Assembly: GCA_041391665.1 (NCBI GenBank)
Contig: JAWKNO010000002.1
Coordinates: 372,001 to 436,000 of the forward strand
DNA: 64,000 bases
DNA from: Bacteroidia bacterium
Lineage (GTDB): Bacteria > Bacteroidota > Bacteroidia > J057
Direction of reading: 5' to 3'
Made by a program: the position numbers and the translations under genes. The notes under the pieces are model-generated. The model saw nothing but the letters and a program-made list of their open reading frames with translations, was not told the origin of the DNA and made no database searches. Shown here one piece after another: positions 51,121-60,700 of this stretch (its first letter is position 1; each line of letters opens with the position of its first letter).

Positions 51121-51566
51121 CGTGAGGAGATTAAATTTGAAAGATATTGGACAAAGGTCTGTGGTTGATTAGTCGTATAACCGGTATGATCGATCACTTC
51201 TCCTTTTGGGCTAAGCAAAACCACCATAGGGAAAATGCCCTGAGGATTATATTTTTCGGCTAACCGCTCATTCCGAAAGGCAATGGCATCGGGGAGCCGG
51301 TTTTTTTTGTAACGAGGGAAATCCAGATTGAGAAGAACGAGCTGCCGGGCGGCAAATTCGCAAAAAGCAGGATGATCGAGCACTTCTTTTTTGAGTTTGA
51401 TACATGGTTTGCACCAGTCCGAGCCAGAAAATACCATCAGCACAGATTTATTTTCAGTAGCAGCAATCTGCATTGCGGTTTCAAAGTCATAATACCATAC
51501 GGCCGTATCGGTTTGAGCCTGGAGGGAAGTAAAAAGTGGAAATAATAGAAAAAGAAGGCGCTTCAT
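51117..51566 (-). CDS. Thioredoxin-fold protein, periplasmic
   Basis: 149 residues with a signal peptide (LLFLLFPLFTSLQAQ). The thioredoxin_7 type fold has the active site SGSDWCKPCIKLKKEV (Cys-Lys-Pro-Cys, about 52-55), then LLNLDFPRYKKNRLP, and NPQGIFPMVVLLSPKGEVIDHTGY including the cis-Pro loop GIFPM. A reductase or heme/copper-chaperone-like role in the periplasm fits. As first of the redox genes after lacI, it may keep the CxC tail of DUF4266 reduced (inference). Gap to lacI is only 18 bp. Confidence 0.88.
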   Translation of the reverse strand: MKRLLFLLFPLFTSLQAQTDTAVWYYDFETAMQIAATENKSVLMVFSGSDWCKPCIKLKKEVLDHPAFCEFAARQLVLLNLDFPRYKKNRLPDAIAFRNERLAEKYNPQGIFPMVVLLSPKGEVIDHTGYTTNQPQTFVQYLSNLISSR

Positions 51567-51584
51567 AATAAAAAATCAGAACAA

Positions 51585-52622
51585 CTATTTTAACCGAGTG
51601 GAAGCACGAACCATGAGATCCGTTTTTAATACAACGGTTTTAAAAGAAAAAGGTATATTATTTTTATTAGCGTTTATTTCTTCCAGTAGCAAGGTTGTGG
51701 CTGTTTGTCCCATTTCATGACTGGGCTGAGCGACAGAGGTGAGGGGCGGAGCAATGATTGAGGCTATCAGCCAGTCGCTGAAACCAGCGATTGCTAAATC
51801 CTCGGGTATTTTTAATCCAGCATCACGGGCTGTAACCAGGGCCCCCAGCGCCACCATATCGGTAACAGCAAAAATAGCATCAGCCGGGTTGTCGGAAGAA
51901 ATAACCTGATGACAGAATCTTTGGCCCTCTTCAAAAGATATATCTTCACAGGCAAAGACCAGTGATTCATCATAAGGGATACCATAGTCTGCGAGCGCCT
52001 GTTTATACCCTTCAAACCGGTTAAAGGATGTATAGGCAATCAGGGGCCCCCGAAAGTGTGCGATCCGCTTACAGCCCTGGAGGATCATGTGCTCGACGGT
52101 AGTATAAGCACCCATAAAATCATCGACGACGACTTTGGAAGCATCTTTAAATTCCTCGATTGGCACCTTGTCAAAAAATACCACCGGGATGCCCAGGTCT
52201 TTAAATTCTGTAAAATGATCAAAGGATTTAGTTTCATGAGCGATAGATACCAGCACCCCGTCAACTCTGCTTGTAAGGAGGGCCTGCGCATCTGCGACTT
52301 CTTTTTCAAAGGATTCGTTGGATTGGCAGATCATTACACGGTATCCCTCCTGATAAGCGATGTCCATGATTCCATTTATGACAGAGGAAAAAAAATGACT
52401 GACAATATCCGGGATAATCACGCCGATAATTTTTGATTCCCGTTTACGGAGGCCGGCAGCGAGTGTATTGGGCCGGTAGTGAAGTTTTTCGGCAAGTGCA
52501 ATAACTTTTTGTTTGGTCTCATTAGAGATGTCGGGATAATCTTTCAGTGCACGGGAAACTGTCGCGGTACTGATTCCTAATTCTTTTGCGAGGTCTGCGA
52601 GTGTGATTTGCCGTTTTTGCAT
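51585..52622 (-). CDS. LacI-family transcriptional regulator
   Basis: 345 residues from the ATG at 52622; the frame to 52649 would need TTG. The N-terminal LacI headpiece is clear: ITLADLAKELGISTATVSRALKDYPDISNETKQKVIALAEKLHYRPNTLAAGLRKRES, including the hinge helix. A type I periplasmic-binding-like effector domain follows (IGVIIPDIVSHFFSSVINGIMDIAYQEGYRVMICQS; FFDKVPIEEF; AIFAVTDMVALGAL; IAGFSDWLIASIIAPPLTSVAQP). It probably binds a sugar-like ligand. A strong LacI-type palindrome lies in the gap toward the divergent susC-susD pair, which it likely controls. It is also 18 bp upstream of the thioredoxin gene on its own strand. Confidence 0.93.
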   Translation of the reverse strand: MQKRQITLADLAKELGISTATVSRALKDYPDISNETKQKVIALAEKLHYRPNTLAAGLRKRESKIIGVIIPDIVSHFFSSVINGIMDIAYQEGYRVMICQSNESFEKEVADAQALLTSRVDGVLVSIAHETKSFDHFTEFKDLGIPVVFFDKVPIEEFKDASKVVVDDFMGAYTTVEHMILQGCKRIAHFRGPLIAYTSFNRFEGYKQALADYGIPYDESLVFACEDISFEEGQRFCHQVISSDNPADAIFAVTDMVALGALVTARDAGLKIPEDLAIAGFSDWLIASIIAPPLTSVAQPSHEMGQTATTLLLEEINANKNNIPFSFKTVVLKTDLMVRASTRLK

Positions 52623-53097
52623 AAATTTTTTCAAGTAGCCTGAGATCAAAGATGAATTTGCGTTTTTTTTTCAGAAAAAGATAAGATTTTTCTTTAACGA
52701 AAAGGATTACGTAATCGATTTCGGCAAATTCATTGTAAACAACAGGTTGTGATATGCTTGATTCGTATATAAAAAATCGCAATCTTTAAAATCTAAAACT
52801 CAAACAATATCAGTTCGCGAAAGTTTTATTGTTGTTTTTGACTACTACACTCAACCCTTAACGATTAAAAAAATTTGGCTGAAAGACTACCAAACTACTT
52901 AGAAGCGTATCTCTTCCCCTCCTCAGAGATTTTGTCTCCGTACACATCCGATTTCTGCTTTTGCTCTTCAGAAGATGAGTCGGGGCGGAGCTATTCTGAA
53001 TTTTGATAGTTCCTGAAAGCCATTATTTAAATATTGAAAAATTAACTCTTTCAACTAGTTTGTTTCTGGAATTTTCCTGATTTTAACTACTATTATT
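52623..53097. other. Divergent regulatory region between lacI and susC
   Basis: 475 bp without a gene. It contains the palindrome at 52698-52723 and probably a long susC leader. A TATTG, 19-bp spacer, TAGTTTG arrangement ending at 53062 is the best rightward promoter guess and would place the start about 30 bp before the susC ATG. TATGCTTG at 52753-52760 is an alternative. Neither is a full consensus match. Confidence 0.4.
52698..52723. promoter_or_regulatory. LacI-type operator candidate
   Basis: A perfect 12-bp core GATTACGTAATC with central CG (52705-52716) is flanked symmetrically, after 2 mismatched bases on each side, by CGAAA (left) and TTTCG (right): 22 of 26 positions symmetric. LacI-family operators are palindromes with a central CG, and a lacI gene starts 76 bp to the left. 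Confidence 0.65.
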
Positions 53098-56064
53098 ATG
53101 AACATTAAACAAAAAGCAAAAAGTTTCTATTTGCTGCTACTAACAATGTTGGGGCTCATTGTTGGCAGTAGCGTCCACGCCCAGACCGTATCCGGTACGG
53201 TTACATCCAGTGCAGACGGGAGTCCGTTGGCTGGAGCTACTGTATTGGTGGAGGGTACGACTGTCGGTGCTTTTACCAATGCCGATGGTAAATACTCTCT
53301 CAATGCAGGTGACAATGCAAACCTCATTTTTTCTTTTGTTGGTTTCACAAGGCAAACGATTGCCGTAAATGGACGCACCGTTATCGATGTGGTGATGGAA
53401 GCAAATGAATCAACACTGGAAGAAGTTGTCGTGGTAGGTTACGGTACCGTAAAGAAGAAAGATCTTACGGGTGCAGTATCATCTATTAAGGCAGAGGACT
53501 TCAACGCAGGTATCATCATCGCTCCTGACCAGTTGGTACAGGGTAAAGTCGCAGGTGTTCAGATTATGAACAATAGCGGTCAGCCTGGTGGTACTGCTAC
53601 CTTCCGTATCCGTGGTAATGCTTCTGTTCGTTCCGGTAACCAGCCGCTTTTCGTAGTGGACGGTGTGCCTTTGGATGGCAGAACAGCGAGACCTGACATC
53701 GGTCTTTCTGGTGTAGGAGCATCTCCTTCTTCAAACCCACTCAACTTCATCAACCCTAATGATATTGAGTCTATTGATGTATTGAAAGATGCTTCAGCAA
53801 CAGCTATCTATGGTTCACGTGGTGCAAATGGTGTGGTAATTATCACTACCAAAAGAGGTAAAGCAGGCGCTCCTTCTGTAAGCTACAATGCTTCTGTGGG
53901 AGTAAGCTCCATTCTGAAAAGACTGGATGTACTTACCGGTGATGAATATCGTAAGACACTTGCTGATTACGGCCTTACAGGTGGTGATTTTGGTGGCAAT
54001 GAAGATGCGCTGGGGGCTATCCTCCGCAATGGTATTACCCAAAACTATAATGTTTCTATCAATGGTGGAAACGATCAGGGCAGATACCGTATTTCTACCA
54101 GCTACCTCGATCAGCAAGGGATTATTCAGAAGAGTGGGTTGAAAAAATATACCAGTAGCTTCAATGGATCATACAATTTCCTGAATGACCGTTTGACTAT
54201 TGATATGAATTTGCTCGCTTCTCACAACAAAGAGCAGATCGCCCCGATTGTGAATGATGCCGGATTTACAGGCAGTCTTATTGGCCAGGCGCTTCAGTGG
54301 TTCCCTACAAGACCGTTGAGAAAAGCGAATGGTGATCTGGACATTGAGTTGGGTTCTACTACCATCAATCCCCTTGCCATGCTTGAGGCCAATGATGACG
54401 TAGCTAACACCACCAATATTCTGGGAAGTATTTCTCCTTCGTTCAAAATTACAGATAAACTGCAGTATCGTTTTCTGTATAGCATCAACCACGGGTTAGG
54501 TATCCGTAAGTCTCAGACCGCTTCCTGGATTAATATTCAGGGGGTAGAAGGAAGAGGCTGGGGTGCTTTCTCAAATAATGAACTGACTACTCAGCAGTTT
54601 ACTCATACCCTTTCCTACAATACCTCTATCGGCTCTAATGTCGATCTGAATGCAGTTGCCGGGTATGAATATATGAAATTTGAAAACCGCGGTATGCGCC
54701 TTTCAGGCCAGGATTTTCTGACAGATGAGCTGCCTTATAACAACATTCTGCAAAACTCATCTCAAAGCAGCCGTAATATCAGCTCATTTGCTGACCCAAC
54801 CTCTGAGCTGCAGTCCTTCTTTGGCCGTGCCAATGTCAACATTCAGGGTAAATACCTTTTGACAGCAACCGTTCGTGCTGATGGTTCCAGCAAATTTGGT
54901 GACAATAACAAATACGGAGTTTTCCCATCCTTTGCTGCTGCATGGAATCTTGCAAATGAAGACTTCCTCTCCGGATCTCCATTTGAAAGCCTGAAACTAC
55001 GCGCGGGTTGGGGAAAAACTGGTAACCAGGAGTTTCCCGCTGGTGCTTCTCAGGAAAGATATGGTTTCGGTAACAATGGTGTATTCAACGGACTTGAAAA
55101 CGTTGCTAACCCTGACCTGAGATGGGAAACCTCTACGACCCTCAATTTAGGTCTTGATTTCAGTGTTGCAAATGGCCGTCTCTACGGTTCACTTGACTTC
55201 TTCAACAGATCCACCACTGACCTCCTCTTCAACTTCGAAACCATTCAGCCCGCTCCCGCAGGTCGTTACTGGGTGAATCTCGATGGGGAAGTCGTAAACT
55301 CAGGGTTTGAATTTTTGGTGAATACCTTTATCATCTCCAAAGACAACTTCTCATGGGAAGTCGGAGTAAATGGTGCATTCTTGAAAAACGTGCTGACCAA
55401 CTATGTAGGTCCTACGGTTCTTACCGGTGCTCTTCACGGACAAGGGATCACAGGTTCTACTGTTCAGCGTCTGGAAAACGATCAGCCTCTTAACTCCTTC
55501 TACGTAAGAGAGTGGAATGGTATTGGTGAAAACGGACTGGATAATCTGACTGATGGTGGAAATACCTTGTACTTCCTCGGGGATCCAAACCCGGATATTC
55601 TCCTCGGTATCACTACCAGCCTTACAGCAGGTAAACTGTCTGCCAATGTCAACTTCAATGGCGCATTTGGGCACCAGATTTACAACAACACTGCGAATAC
55701 CATTCTTCCGATCGGTAACCTGAACTCTGGTAGAAATATCGCAGCTTCTCTGCTGGATGTAGCCAACCAGGAAAATCTTTCCAACTCGATCAAGTCTTCC
55801 TCCAGATACCTGGAAAGCGGTGACTACCTGAAACTTACCAACGCTACGATTTCATACAACCTGGGCGATTTGTTTAATGGTTATGTGAAAGGCGCAAGAG
55901 TCTTCGTAACCGGACAGAACTTATTTGTTCTGACAAACTTCACCGGTTTTGACCCTGAAGTTAACGTTGACAAGCAGGTAAGTGGTGTACCTTCATTTGG
56001 AATCGAATACGCTGTTTACCCAAGTGCTCGTAGCATCATTGCAGGTGTAAGTTTTTCTTTCTAA
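53098..56064 (+). CDS. SusC/RagA-family TonB-dependent outer membrane transporter
   Basis: 988 residues. Signal peptide 1-29 (GLIVGSSVHAQ), carboxypeptidase-regulatory-like domain (QTVSGTVTSSADGSPLAGATVLVEGTTVGAFTNADGKYSL, to about 100), LEEVVVVGYGTVKKKDLTGAVSS leading to the plug (about 110-245, NPNDIESIDVLKDASATAIYG) and a beta-barrel ending IIAGVSFSF. Together with the next gene it imports a specific ligand using TonB energy. It lies divergent from lacI, which probably regulates it in response to a sugar. Regular, frequent-codon usage compared with the flanking genes hints at high expression (impression, not computed). Confidence 0.95.
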   Translation: MNIKQKAKSFYLLLLTMLGLIVGSSVHAQTVSGTVTSSADGSPLAGATVLVEGTTVGAFTNADGKYSLNAGDNANLIFSFVGFTRQTIAVNGRTVIDVVMEANESTLEEVVVVGYGTVKKKDLTGAVSSIKAEDFNAGIIIAPDQLVQGKVAGVQIMNNSGQPGGTATFRIRGNASVRSGNQPLFVVDGVPLDGRTARPDIGLSGVGASPSSNPLNFINPNDIESIDVLKDASATAIYGSRGANGVVIITTKRGKAGAPSVSYNASVGVSSILKRLDVLTGDEYRKTLADYGLTGGDFGGNEDALGAILRNGITQNYNVSINGGNDQGRYRISTSYLDQQGIIQKSGLKKYTSSFNGSYNFLNDRLTIDMNLLASHNKEQIAPIVNDAGFTGSLIGQALQWFPTRPLRKANGDLDIELGSTTINPLAMLEANDDVANTTNILGSISPSFKITDKLQYRFLYSINHGLGIRKSQTASWINIQGVEGRGWGAFSNNELTTQQFTHTLSYNTSIGSNVDLNAVAGYEYMKFENRGMRLSGQDFLTDELPYNNILQNSSQSSRNISSFADPTSELQSFFGRANVNIQGKYLLTATVRADGSSKFGDNNKYGVFPSFAAAWNLANEDFLSGSPFESLKLRAGWGKTGNQEFPAGASQERYGFGNNGVFNGLENVANPDLRWETSTTLNLGLDFSVANGRLYGSLDFFNRSTTDLLFNFETIQPAPAGRYWVNLDGEVVNSGFEFLVNTFIISKDNFSWEVGVNGAFLKNVLTNYVGPTVLTGALHGQGITGSTVQRLENDQPLNSFYVREWNGIGENGLDNLTDGGNTLYFLGDPNPDILLGITTSLTAGKLSANVNFNGAFGHQIYNNTANTILPIGNLNSGRNIAASLLDVANQENLSNSIKSSSRYLESGDYLKLTNATISYNLGDLFNGYVKGARVFVTGQNLFVLTNFTGFDPEVNVDKQVSGVPSFGIEYAVYPSARSIIAGVSFSF

Positions 56065-56106
56065 TTGGTGAGCAGTTAGTTTAACCTTTTAAAAAATTAA
56101 TTCATT

Positions 56107-57633
56107 ATGAAAATCAAAAGAATATTAATCACTTTCAGTGTGATGACATTCTTCTCCCTGGGTTGTACTGACCTTGTGGAAAACCTCAATGAAGATTTAT
56201 CGGGCCAGGCTGCTCAGGACTTCATTAAGGCTAGAACCGATGTCAGCGCATTGCTTCAGGCGTCTTATGAAGGCCTCCGCCTTCCCTACCAGGATCAGTC
56301 TCGTTTCTGGGCTGCTCAAGAGCACACTTCTGATGAAGTAATCGGCCCCACCCGTGGACCAGACTGGGATGACAACGGTGTATGGCGTGTGCTTCATGAT
56401 CACACATGGGCGGCTGATCACTCCTTCCTTACCAGTACTTTCAATGAACTGCTACAGGTAGTTTTTAGTACGACCAATATCCTGAGCTTTAATCCTTCTG
56501 CTAGTCAGGCTGCTGAAGCGCGTTTTATCCGTGCCTTCGTAATGTTCTCCGTAGCTGACGGTTGGGGACAGGTTCCTTTCAGAGAGCCCGGCGACAATCT
56601 GCTTGATGCACCCCGTGTACTTGGCGGAGACGAAGCTGTTGCTTTTATTATCTCTGAGCTGAATGCAATCCTTCCTGACCTGCCAGATGGTCCTACTTAC
56701 CTTGCCAATAAAGATGCTGCACGTGTGCTTCTGATGAAAGCTTACCTGAATAAAGGTACTTTCGCCAACCGTCAGTCTCCTGCTTTTGACAATGGTGATA
56801 TGAACCAGGTAATTACGATTGCCGACCAGCTGATCAACAGTGGCAAATATCAGATCGCAGATAACTTCTACGACAACTTTGCCCCTAACAATGATGCGAT
56901 CTCTACTGAGCTTATTTTCACCAACCAAAACCGTGGTGGCGAAAGCAGTGGAAACGTACGTGCCCGTTGGTTCTGTACCCTTCACTACAACAACAACCCT
57001 TCAGGTTGGAATGGTTTCACAACGATTGCTGACTTCTACAACAAGTTTGAAGATGGTGACGTGCGCAAAAGCGCTGACTATACCGGCCAGACTGACGTTT
57101 CCGGTCTTAAAGTGGGTTTCCTCGAAGGTCAGCAGTTTGACCAGAATGGGGTTGCGCTGAAAGATCGTAAAGGCGCTCCGCTGGTTTTCACCAAAGAAGT
57201 GAAACTCATTGAAACCGGTGATAACCTCGAAGTAACGGGTGTACGGGTAGTAAAATATCCGATCGACTATGTTAGCGGCGACAACTCTGATAATGACTAT
57301 GTCTTCTTCCGTTATGCAGACGTACTGCTGATGAAAGCTGAAGCGCTTCTCCGCTCTGGTGGAAGCACTGCTGACGCGCTGGCTGCTGTTAACTCCATTC
57401 GTGCAAAAAGAGGAGTTGCTGATCGTACTTCCCTTACACTTGATGATATTCTGGACGAAAGAGGTTTTGAACTCTACTGGGAAGGATGGCGCCGTCAGGA
57501 CCTGATCCGTTTCGGTAAATTCCTCAATGCATGGAATGAAAAACCTGCTTCCGGTTCTGAAAGACTCCTGTTCCCGATCCCCAGCACTGCACTGGCTGTG
57601 AATCCGAACCTTCAGCAAAATCCTGGATACTAA
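56107..57633 (+). CDS. SusD/RagB-family nutrient-binding lipoprotein
   Basis: 508 residues with a lipobox (TFFSLGCTD, Cys20). SusD-type helical body: EARFIRAFVMFSVADGWGQVPFREPG, DAARVLLMKAYLNKGTFAN, and the C-terminal blocks RYADVLLMKAEALLR, ALAAVNSIRAKRGV, LDDILDERGFELYWEGWRRQDLIRFGKF and LFPIPSTALAVNPNLQQNPGY. It is the surface-exposed ligand-binding partner of the SusC 42 bp upstream. No polysaccharide-degrading enzyme is in the visible part of the locus; instead two large FG-GAP lipoproteins follow, suggesting an unusual substrate or a binding-only uptake system. Confidence 0.95.
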   Translation: MKIKRILITFSVMTFFSLGCTDLVENLNEDLSGQAAQDFIKARTDVSALLQASYEGLRLPYQDQSRFWAAQEHTSDEVIGPTRGPDWDDNGVWRVLHDHTWAADHSFLTSTFNELLQVVFSTTNILSFNPSASQAAEARFIRAFVMFSVADGWGQVPFREPGDNLLDAPRVLGGDEAVAFIISELNAILPDLPDGPTYLANKDAARVLLMKAYLNKGTFANRQSPAFDNGDMNQVITIADQLINSGKYQIADNFYDNFAPNNDAISTELIFTNQNRGGESSGNVRARWFCTLHYNNNPSGWNGFTTIADFYNKFEDGDVRKSADYTGQTDVSGLKVGFLEGQQFDQNGVALKDRKGAPLVFTKEVKLIETGDNLEVTGVRVVKYPIDYVSGDNSDNDYVFFRYADVLLMKAEALLRSGGSTADALAAVNSIRAKRGVADRTSLTLDDILDERGFELYWEGWRRQDLIRFGKFLNAWNEKPASGSERLLFPIPSTALAVNPNLQQNPGY

Positions 57634-57652
57634 TCCTTTTGAAATATGTTAT

Positions 57653-57686
57653 GGAAAAAGGTCATTGATACTAATGACCTTTTTCC
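57653..57686 (+). terminator. Perfect 14-bp hairpin after susD
   Basis: GGAAAAAGGTCATT and AATGACCTTTTTCC pair perfectly around a 6-base loop, 20 bp after the susD stop. The descending arm carries five T residues and the ascending arm five A residues, so it can work in both directions. It ends 21 bp before the next ATG; partial read-through would set a lower level for the FG-GAP lipoproteins. Confidence 0.8.
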
Positions 57687-57707
57687 GTTTATATTCCACC
57701 CAAACCC

Positions 57708-60700
57708 ATGCGTTATTTTCCCCTGCTTCTGCTGTTTTTGGGTTTCGCCTGCACTAAGCAGGAGGTCGCTCAAAAGCAATTTAAATGGATGAACCATACC
57801 GAAACGGGTATTTCATTCACCAATACTGTAACCAATTCTGAAGATTTTAACATCTTCAGTTACCGCAATTTCTATAACGGAGGAGGCGTGGCAATCGGCG
57901 ACATCAATAATGATGGACTCTCCGATGTCTATTTCACCTCCAACATGGGCGCTAATAAATTATTTCTCAATAAAGGGAACTGGAAATTTGAAGATATTTC
58001 TGCGCAGGCTGGAATTGAAGACGCCACAAAATGGAGTACAGGTGTGGCGCTGGTGGATATCAATAACGATGGCTGGTTGGATATTTACGTCTGCAATGCC
58101 GGTTATCGCGAAGGGGTCGATCAGGCAAATTCTCTCTTTATCAACAATCAAAACCTCACATTCACCGAGTCTGCCGCTTCTTTTGGGCTGGCTGAAAATG
58201 GCTATACCACACATGCTGGTTTTTTTGACTATGATCTCGATGGCGACCTGGATGTATATATTCTCAACAATAGTTTTATTCCCGTCAATACTCTTAACTA
58301 CAGCAACAAACGTGAACTCAGGGCCGAAGAATGGCCGGTAAAAGATTTTCTAAAGGGAGGGGGAGATAAACTCCTCCGCAATGATGGCGGGAAATTTACC
58401 GATGTAAGTGAAGCCGCAGGCATTTATGGAAGCCTGATTGGCTTTGGACTCGGTGTCACCATCGGAGATGTAAATGAAGATATGTATCCCGATATCTACG
58501 TCTCCAATGACTTTTTTGAAAGGGATTACCTGTATATCAATCAAAAAGACGGAACTTTCACTGAAAAGCTCCAGGAGTCAATGTCCCATATTTCGCACTC
58601 CTCCATGGGCGCAGACATGGCAGACATCAATAATGATGGTCGCCCGGAAATATTTGTCACCGATATGCTTCCTGACGATGAATACAGACTCAAAACGACG
58701 ACTTCTTTTGATAATATCAATCAGTTTAAGCTAAAGCAGGATCGGGGTTTTTACAATCAGTATATGCACAATACCCTTCAACTGAATGAAGGGAAAAACC
58801 AGTTTCAGGAAATCTCATGGTTTAGTGGGGTGCAGGCTTCTGACTGGAGTTGGGGGGCGCTGATGTTTGATGCTGACAATGACGCTTATGCAGATATTTA
58901 TGTTTGCAACGGTATCTACCACGATGTGATCGATCAGGATTTTATCGACTTTTTTGCCAATGATGTCATTCAGAAAATGGCGCTCACCGGAGAGAAGGAA
59001 GAAATGAATGAAGTCATCAATAAAATGCCTTCTCTCCCGGTCAAAAACAAGGCATTCCGAAACGAAGGAAATCTCAGATTTGAAGACGTTACTGATTCCT
59101 GGGGATTTACTGAAAAATCGTTCTCCAACGGTGCTGCCTATGGTGATCTCGATAACGATGGCGACCTCGATCTGGTCGTAAATAATGTGAATCAGGAAGC
59201 TTTTGTATATCAGAATCTAAGCAATTCCGTTTCTTCCAACCACTTTGCCGGTATTAGTCTGGAAGGAACCTCCGAAAACAGGTTTGCCGTAGGGGCAAAA
59301 GCTGAGTTCTTTGCCGGAGGGAAAAATATCAACCGACAGTTGTTTCCCACTCGTGGATTTCAGTCTTCGGTTGATTATAAGATGATAGTTGGTTTGGGCA
59401 ATGCTGCGATAATTGATTCCATCCGGATTATTTGGCCGGACTTAAAGGTTTCTGTTTCTTACCAGCTACCAGTTGATTCATTGTATGTTTTCCGCTATGA
59501 TGATCAGGTTTTGCGTACCTGGCAACCGGTGCAGGCGGAGTCTGCTTCTCCCTATCTGGTTGCAGAAACCAATGATTTTGAAGCCCATAAAGAGGACGAT
59601 TATATTGATTTCTATTACGAAGGAAATATCCCCGAAATGTTATCGCAGGAGGGGCCATGTGCGGGAGTCGCCGATGTGAATGGCGATGGATTGGAAGATA
59701 TATTTATTGGAGGAGCTGCCGGTCAGGCCGGGCAGTTATATATCCAGACCTCCAAGGGTTTTAAAAGGCAACTCAGTGAAGCATTTGCAATGGATGCCAA
59801 TTCGGAGGATACAGCCATTGCATTTTTTGATTCCGATGGAGACGGGGATCTGGATTTATTTGTAGGAAGCGGGGGCAATAATCATCCGTATCGCGACCGA
59901 CGGATGCAAGACAGGTTGTATATCAATGACGGGAAAGGCAATTTCCGCGCGGAAGCATTTGCATTACCTCCCAATGGCATGAACACTTCCGTTGCCATTC
60001 CTTATGATTTTGATGAAGACGGTGATATAGACTTATTTGTGGGCAGTCGCAGCGTCCCTATGGAATATGGATTAAACCCATCCAATTATTTGTATCTCAA
60101 CAATGGCGCAGGCAGATTTACAGACGTCGCCCGGTCTGAAAATGATATTATTTCTCTGGCAGGCATGGTTACGGATGCAGCCTGGATAGATCTGGTAGGC
60201 GGCCCCAATAAAGAGCTGGTGCTCGTTGGGGAATGGATGAGCCCAAAGGTGTATATGTACAATGGAAAGCGTTTTCAGGAGGTAGAAACCAACCTCAGTG
60301 ATTACCAGGGGTGGTGGTCTGCTCTGGCTTTCAGTGACATTGACCACGACGGAGATATGGATCTTGCACTGGGAAATCTGGGGGAGAATTTTTACCTGAA
60401 AGCTTCCAAAGAAACCCCGCTGAAACTATGGATCAACGATTTTGATCAAAACCAGACCCTCGAAAAAATCATTACCCGAACGATCGACGGAAAAGACATG
60501 CCTGTGCCGCTGAAAAGAGACATGACCATGCAAATTGTTTCCCTGAAACAACAAAATCTCAAACATGTCGATTATGCTAAGAAGGCCATTCAGGATCTGT
60601 TTTCACAAGAATCGCTGAGCCAGTCTTTGGTGAAACAGACCAACTACCTGAAAACCAGTTTTGCCATCAACAATGGAAACGGCCAGTTTGAAATCCGCGA

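Noticed and set aside
52698..52723. Recombination or attachment site at the LacI palindrome
   Set aside because: No integrase, second copy or other mobile-element sign nearby; a LacI operator explains it better.
56452..57618. Two leftward frames of 177 and 205 codons over susD
   Set aside because: They are complementary to a full-length SusD; likely made by regular codon use of a highly expressed gene.
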